Assembly: GCA_942492225.1 (NCBI GenBank)
Contig: CALODS010000026.1
Span: 1 to 10,584, forward strand
Direction of reading: 5' to 3'
From: JAFGTX01 sp942492225
GTDB taxonomy: Bacteria; Bacillota; Clostridia; Peptostreptococcales; Acidaminobacteraceae
DNA length: 10,584 nucleotides
A program made the translations under genes and the position numbers. Each line of letters opens with the position of its first letter. Position 1 is the stretch's first letter. Under the pieces are notes generated by a model. It had not been told where the DNA came from. It ran no database searches and was given only the letters and a program-made list of their open reading frames with translations. Below, in pieces: positions 6,700 through 10,584 of this stretch.

Positions 6700-8391
6700 A
6701 TGTTAGAGATGTTGGTAAACTTAATATACAGAGTCGGATTTATGATTATGCTGGCCTTAATTTTTTCAAGAGCGAAAGCATTTAGAAATATTTTTTCAAA
6801 AGAGTCACAGACATTAAAAGATAAAGTTGTTATGGGGATTTTTTTTGGGTGCTTAAGTATTGTTGGTACTTATACGGGGATAGAAGTACAAGGTGCTATT
6901 TCCAATACCCGTGTAATTGGTGCGGCTGTCGGAGGTCTACTTGGTGGTCCATTTGTAGGAATGTTGGCAGGGACGATTGGAGGAAGTCATCGATTCTTGA
7001 TTGATATTGGTGGGTTTACGGCTGTAAGTTGTGCATTTTCAACATTTTTCGAGGGATTATTTGCGGGATTATTAAGTAAACGATTTAAAGAGAACAATGA
7101 TAAAGTCGTCTTTGCAATAGTAGTGGGACTGCTTATTGAAGCTTTCCAGATGGCATTTATTCTTGCTGTTGCAAAGCCTTATGATGCCGCATTAGAACTT
7201 GTTAAAATTGTAGGTGTGCCGATGATTATTAACAATGCCATCGGTATTGGTGTATTCATTATGATTATTGAAAACATTAGAAGTATAACGTCTATAGAAG
7301 CGACTTATAGAGCAAAACAGTCATTATTAATTGCAGGAAAGACACTGCAGTATTTCAAAATGGGGTTAACAGCTGAGTCTGCACAAAAATCTGCAGAAGT
7401 TATCTATAAATCTGGTGATTTTGATGCAGTGGCTTTAACGGATAATGAAAAAATCCTAACTCACATTGGTGAGGGTTCAGACCACCACTTGGCTGGAGAA
7501 ATTTGCCAAACAACTGTAACGTTAGAAGCGATTGAATCAGGGAAAATGACTATTGCTTATGATAAAGAAGGTATTGGATGTGATGACCACACTTGCAAAT
7601 TAACAAGTGCGATTGTAATGCCTCTTAACGATGGATTAGAAGTTAAAGGTGCATTAAAACTGTACAAAAAAACACATACGATTTTAGATCAAGATATTGA
7701 ACTGGCAAAAGGTCTTGGAAATATTTTTTCATCGCAACTGGAGTTAAGTAGATTAGAGGACAGTGCAATGCAAACGATTAAAGCTGAAATGAGGGCACTG
7801 CAAGCTCAAATAAATCCACACTTTTTATTCAACGCGATTAATACGATTGTTTCTCTTATTAGAACAAGTCCAGAGTCGGCAAGAGAACTTTTGTTGCATT
7901 TAAGCGATTTTTTTAGGTTGAATATGCAAAACAGTAAAGAGCTTATTACAATCAAAGAAGAAATTCAGCGGATAGAAGCTTATTTAAAAATTGAAGAAGC
8001 GCGTTTTGGTGATAAATTAAAAGTGGTATATCACTTGGAAGGTTCTCTTGATGAAGAAATGCCGCCACTGATTATACAGCCTCTGGTTGAGAATGCAGTT
8101 AAACATGGTATTAATAAATCTTTAAATGGTGGATGTGTGGAGATATCAGTTTCTGATACGGACAATGAAATACATGTTGTTGTTTCTGATGATGGTATTG
8201 GAATGAGTCGTGACACTCTGAATAGAGTGTTACAATTTGATGAAGGTTGTGGAATAGGATTTACAAATGTATATAAGCGACTCAAAACGTTTTATGGTGA
8301 GAAAGCTATTGTGGAAGTAGAAAGTCGTGTTGGTGTTGGTACGGTAATTCGTGTTGTGATTCCTAAGATTAAAAATGAGGTGAGCGGATGA
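6700..8391 (+). CDS. LytS/BtsS-type sensor histidine kinase, probable pyruvate sensor
   Basis: A 563-aa membrane kinase, close to E. coli BtsS (about 561). Residues 1-190 form the 5TMR-LYT membrane sensor with NTRVIGAAVGGLLGGP. A GAF-like domain (about 205-345) carries SDHHLAG (260-266) and a C-x2-H-x-C cluster (C294, H297, C299). The kinase part has phosphoacceptor H374 in QINPHFLFN, the N-box LVENAVKHG (462-470), DDGIGM (497-502) and GCGIGFTNV (516-524). R71, R98, C111 and S114 align with E. coli BtsS R72, R99, C110 and S113, which I recall as its pyruvate site; these positions may be common in the LytS family, so they are not proof. The ATG follows GGAGG (6688-6692). The gene overlaps the response-regulator gene by four bases and lies two genes upstream of a CstA-type transporter, the context of pyruvate-responsive systems. 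The murein-hydrolase (lrgAB) role of other LytS proteins is less likely, as no lrgAB is seen. Confidence 0.93.
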   Translation: MLEMLVNLIYRVGFMIMLALIFSRAKAFRNIFSKESQTLKDKVVMGIFFGCLSIVGTYTGIEVQGAISNTRVIGAAVGGLLGGPFVGMLAGTIGGSHRFLIDIGGFTAVSCAFSTFFEGLFAGLLSKRFKENNDKVVFAIVVGLLIEAFQMAFILAVAKPYDAALELVKIVGVPMIINNAIGIGVFIMIIENIRSITSIEATYRAKQSLLIAGKTLQYFKMGLTAESAQKSAEVIYKSGDFDAVALTDNEKILTHIGEGSDHHLAGEICQTTVTLEAIESGKMTIAYDKEGIGCDDHTCKLTSAIVMPLNDGLEVKGALKLYKKTHTILDQDIELAKGLGNIFSSQLELSRLEDSAMQTIKAEMRALQAQINPHFLFNAINTIVSLIRTSPESARELLLHLSDFFRLNMQNSKELITIKEEIQRIEAYLKIEEARFGDKLKVVYHLEGSLDEEMPPLIIQPLVENAVKHGINKSLNGGCVEISVSDTDNEIHVVVSDDGIGMSRDTLNRVLQFDEGCGIGFTNVYKRLKTFYGEKAIVEVESRVGVGTVIRVVIPKIKNEVSG

Positions 8392-9149
8392 TAAAATGCA
8401 TTGTAGTCGATGATGAAAAGCCTGCACGTGAAGAAATAAAGTATATGCTAAGTAAACGCTCAGATTTCATCGTTGTTGGTGAAGGTGAAAATGGGATTGA
8501 TGCAGTGAACCTAATTAATAAATATCATCCAGACGTTGTTTTTTGTGATATTAATATGCCTCTACTTAATGGCGTTGATGTCGCACGAGTATTAATGAAG
8601 AAAAATATTCAAACACATTTAATTTTTGTAACCGCTTATGATGAGTATGCTATTGAGGCATTTGAATTATCAGCACTTGATTATTTATTGAAACCGATTA
8701 AAGACGAACGCTTCATTCAGACGATAAAAAAAATTAGAGAAAGATTAGAACTAAAATCAACGAATATAGACTTGATGGATCAACTTTTTAATGATTATAC
8801 GCATACGGCTAAAAAATCAAATCAACTTTGCCTATACAGAGAAGGACTACTGTATCCCGTAAAGGCAGAAGAGGTTATTTATATTCATACGGTAGATAAA
8901 ATGGTTTATTTTCAAACAGATAAGGGTATTTTTGAAAGCACAAAAGCGCTTTCTGAAATTGAAGAATTATTACCAGAAAAAGATTTTTTCAAATGCCATC
9001 GTTCTTATATTATTAATATTAATAGTATCGAATCTGTTATTCCATGGTTTAATAGAACCTATCGCATAAAACTCAAAGGCATTGAAGAAGAAATCCCAGT
9101 GAGTAGAAGTCAAACGAACAAATTGAAAGAGTGGTTCAATATTCTCTAG
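8388..9149 (+). CDS. LytTR-family response regulator (BtsR/LytR type)
   Basis: A 253-aa cytoplasmic transcription factor. The receiver domain (1-120) has acidic D8/D9, phosphoacceptor D54 in VFCDINMPLLNG, T82 and K102 in LLKPIKD, so it looks fully active. A linker (121-145) leads to a LytTR DNA-binding domain (about 146-250), recognised by VKAEEVIYIHTVDKMVYF, FFKCHRSYIINI and IPVSRSQTNKLKEWF. LytTR proteins bind direct repeats of about 9 bp spaced 21-22 bp apart. Three such repeats lie directly after this gene, in front of the 162-aa gene and cstA. The ATG overlaps the kinase stop (ATGA), so translation is coupled and the two are cognate partners. I see no terminator after the stop codon, so some read-through into the downstream genes is possible. 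Confidence 0.95.
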   Translation: MIKCIVVDDEKPAREEIKYMLSKRSDFIVVGEGENGIDAVNLINKYHPDVVFCDINMPLLNGVDVARVLMKKNIQTHLIFVTAYDEYAIEAFELSALDYLLKPIKDERFIQTIKKIRERLELKSTNIDLMDQLFNDYTHTAKKSNQLCLYREGLLYPVKAEEVIYIHTVDKMVYFQTDKGIFESTKALSEIEELLPEKDFFKCHRSYIININSIESVIPWFNRTYRIKLKGIEEEIPVSRSQTNKLKEWFNIL

Positions 9150-9199
9150 CCATTCAGAATTATTAATGTACCATTCAAGAATAAATATGACCCATTCGG
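9149..9199 (+). promoter_or_regulatory. Three direct repeats (CCATTC) at 21-bp spacing, probable LytTR operator
   Basis: CCATTC occurs at 9150-9155, 9171-9176 and 9192-9197, exactly 21 bp apart, two helical turns. The 8-mers are GCCATTCA, ACCATTCA and CCCATTCG. I recall the E. coli BtsR motif as ACC(G/A)CT(C/T)A with a 13-bp spacer, which also gives a 21-bp period. Box 2 matches that at seven of eight positions, box 1 at six and box 3 at five. Boxes 1 and 2 end just upstream of the -35 of the next promoter; box 3 overlaps it. The regulator encoded immediately upstream is the expected binder. Confidence 0.72.
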
Positions 9200-9214
9200 T
9201 TAAAATATTATAAT
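9187..9214 (+). promoter_or_regulatory. Activator-type promoter of the 162-aa gene and cstA
   Basis: A perfect -10 TATAAT (9209-9214) has a poor -35, ATGACC (9187-9192) at 16 bases, overlapping the third CCATTC box. A good -10 with a poor -35 next to bound sites is typical of an activator-dependent promoter. The start point would be near 9221. A second TATAAT at 9233-9238 would start transcription inside the ribosome binding site and is less likely to be used for this gene. Confidence 0.55.
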
Positions 9215-9216
9215 AG

Positions 9217-9258
9217 ATAAACGCACTCTTACTATAATGTAGTTGGGGGTGCGTTTAT
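9217..9258 (+). repeat. Inverted repeat in the leader, covering the start codon of the 162-aa gene
   Basis: ATAAACGCAC (9217-9226) and GTGCGTTTAT (9249-9258) are perfect 10-bp complements around a 22-base loop. The loop contains a second small stem, ACTA (9231-9234) with TAGT (9240-9243). The 3' arm includes the first two bases of the ATG at 9257, and the G-run of the ribosome binding site (9245-9249) is at the loop edge. In RNA this would hinder ribosome access. With a start point near 9221 the outer stem would lose a few 5' base pairs. There is no T-run, so it is not a terminator. A DNA operator is the alternative. Confidence 0.55.
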
Positions 9259-9745
9259 GTTTTTTGAAGAAAAATTAAGAGAAAAATTAAATAGATACTA
9301 TGATTTTGAAAATCAAAAAAAAGTGGGTTCTTTTACGTTTGATTTTCTAGCGAAATACCATCAAAGAAATTCGAAATATGTGTTAAAACAATCCAATGAA
9401 TATTATGCTTTTGAAAACAATGAATTTATTTTGTTTAAAAAGTTAGATCATCCCTTTACAGAAACATCGTTAGACGAGATTAAGCAATTCTTTGAAGAGT
9501 CAGCAGCCTCGTTGATTGCTGTCGACGAAGATCATATGTCGAGTGTTGTAACAATGGTTATTGAGACAGCGTTGCCGACGGATTTATCTTTAGTGAAAAA
9601 AATCAGAAAATTCAAACATTACAAAAGCTTTAGATTTGGTTTTAAAGGTTGGATACATGGCGGACTAATACTGATAAACCCTTCTGAGGAAAGAGGGTTA
9701 TCAAATAAATTTTCTAAGAAAGAACTGGAGAAGTTCTTAGCTTAG
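9257..9745 (+). CDS. Uncharacterised 162-aa cytoplasmic protein upstream of cstA
   Basis: I do not recognise a named family. The protein has no signal peptide, membrane segment or known catalytic motif that I can see. It is rich in charged and aromatic residues. Sections that look constrained are YHQRNSKYVL (34-43), YYAFENNEFILF (49-60), DEDHMSSVVTMVIE (90-103) and the strongly basic-aromatic IRKFKHYKSFRFGFKGW (116-132), followed by a hydrophobic strand, GGLILINP (135-142). The pattern suggests a small alpha/beta fold. The start is the ATG at 9257 after GGGGG (9245-9249). It sits 18 bases ahead of cstA, so both are one operon under the CCATTC boxes. By position it could assist or modulate the transporter or adjust metabolism when its substrate is imported, which is inference from context only. 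Confidence 0.85.
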   Translation: MFFEEKLREKLNRYYDFENQKKVGSFTFDFLAKYHQRNSKYVLKQSNEYYAFENNEFILFKKLDHPFTETSLDEIKQFFEESAASLIAVDEDHMSSVVTMVIETALPTDLSLVKKIRKFKHYKSFRFGFKGWIHGGLILINPSEERGLSNKFSKKELEKFLA

Positions 9746-9763
9746 TAAGGGGAGTGTTTTTTT

Positions 9764-10584
9764 ATGAGCGCATTATTTCTTATTCTAATTTCAGTAGTTG
9801 TATTTCTAGTAGCATATACAACTTATGGAGCTTACCTCGCAAAAAAATGGGGGTTAGATCCTAAAAAACAAACACCAGCACTTAAGATTAATGATGGTGT
9901 TGATTATGTACCTGCAAAAGCACCAGTATTACTTGGACATCATTTTTCATCAATTGCAGGCGCGGGTCCAATCGTAGGTCCTATTGGAGCGGCAATATTT
10001 GGTTGGGTACCAGTATTCTTATGGATCATCATTGGTTCAGTATTTTTTGGTGGCGTACATGATATGGGTGCGTTATTTGCTTCTGTAAGACATGATGGAA
10101 AATCACTTGGTGAAGTTATTGGTACGACAATGGGTAAAAATGGTAAAAAGTTATTTGCAATATTTGCATGGTTAACATTACTTCTTGTGGTAGCAGCATT
10201 TACAAACATTGTTGCAAATACATTTGTAGCGGTACCAGAAGCGGCAACGGCATCATGTCTATTTATTGTAGTGGCAGTTGGATTTGGTATATTTGTTTAT
10301 CGTCGTGGTGTGAGCTTAGCAATCGGAAGTGTTATTGGTGTTGCTTTACTTGTTTTAAGTATTTACCTAGGAACATTATTTCCAATCTTGTTAAGTAAAA
10401 CAGCATGGATGTTCATTCTTTTAGCATATATATTCGTAGCAAGTGTAACGCCTGTATGGATATTATTACAACCGAGAGATTATCTGAACTCATTCTTATT
10501 ATATGCAATGTTAATTGGAGGATTTGTAGGTGTTATTTTCATGAATCCTAAATTACAATTAGCACCGGTTACAGCATTCAAAAT
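9764..10584 (+). CDS. cstA: CstA/BtsT-family carbon starvation (pyruvate or peptide) transporter, 5' part
   Basis: The first 273 codons of a gene that continues past the window. The family comprises multi-pass inner-membrane transporters; E. coli BtsT imports pyruvate, and CstA has been linked to pyruvate and peptide uptake. Visible family blocks are LLGHHFSSIAGAGPIVGP (about residues 57-74), FGGVHDMGALFASVRHDGKS (about 96-115) and TPVWILLQPRDYLNSF (about 228-243), with about seven hydrophobic segments so far. The ATG follows AAGGGGAG (9747-9754) and is the only start that keeps the first membrane segment, which begins at residue 4. The 18-base gap after the 162-aa gene has no terminator, so they are co-transcribed. 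Placement behind a LytS/LytTR pair mirrors the BtsSR-BtsT regulon, favouring pyruvate as substrate. The C-terminal part that separates subfamilies is outside the window. Confidence 0.93.
   Translation, partial: MSALFLILISVVVFLVAYTTYGAYLAKKWGLDPKKQTPALKINDGVDYVPAKAPVLLGHHFSSIAGAGPIVGPIGAAIFGWVPVFLWIIIGSVFFGGVHDMGALFASVRHDGKSLGEVIGTTMGKNGKKLFAIFAWLTLLLVVAAFTNIVANTFVAVPEAATASCLFIVVAVGFGIFVYRRGVSLAIGSVIGVALLVLSIYLGTLFPILLSKTAWMFILLAYIFVASVTPVWILLQPRDYLNSFLLYAMLIGGFVGVIFMNPKLQLAPVTAFK

Noticed and set aside
9233..9238. A second TATAAT as the main promoter of the 162-aa gene.
   Set aside because: Transcription would start at about 9245, inside the ribosome binding site, leaving no usable leader.
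9940..10398. Open frames on both strands inside the cstA region.
   Set aside because: The cstA frame is continuous through this region with strong family motifs; the others are out-of-frame shadows.

Overview
The window is AT-rich DNA with Gram-positive-style ribosome binding sites (GGAGG-type), compact operons and short stem-plus-T-run terminators. Gene content is chemoreceptor, LytS/LytTR two-component system, CstA, DUF554 and an S-layer-homology remnant. Together these suggest a motile, probably anaerobic, low-GC Firmicute of the Clostridia type. I cannot name a genus from the sequence alone.

Left part (1-2441): a decayed S-layer-homology (SLH) domain remnant on the minus strand is followed by a D-serine ammonia-lyase gene (minus strand). 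Divergent from it is an XRE-cupin regulator (plus strand). The shared 207-bp intergenic region holds a strong sigma-A-type promoter for dsdA and an AT-rich inverted repeat over its -10 and start point, so the XRE-cupin protein is the natural candidate regulator of dsdA. A strong terminator closes the regulator gene.

Middle part (2453-6661): a TetR-family regulator overlaps a DUF554 membrane protein gene, forming a two-gene operon with its own terminator. Next is a large stand-alone chemoreceptor gene (878 aa, dCache sensor, seven HAMP-like units in a row, methyl-accepting signalling domain), also followed by a terminator.

Right part (6672-10584): a LytS-type histidine kinase and a LytTR response regulator overlap by 4 bases. 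They are followed by an uncharacterised 162-aa gene and the start of a CstA/BtsT-family transporter that runs off the window. The kinase has the residues I recall as the pyruvate site of E. coli BtsS. The 107-bp gap after the response regulator holds three CCATTC boxes exactly 21 bp apart, as expected for a LytTR regulator, just upstream of a good -10. A 10-bp inverted repeat then spans the leader and the start codon of the 162-aa gene.

The most coherent reading is a Gram-positive counterpart of the E. coli BtsS/BtsR-BtsT pyruvate-uptake circuit. It has two additions: an unknown conserved-looking small protein as first gene of the target operon, and a possible RNA switch at its start codon.
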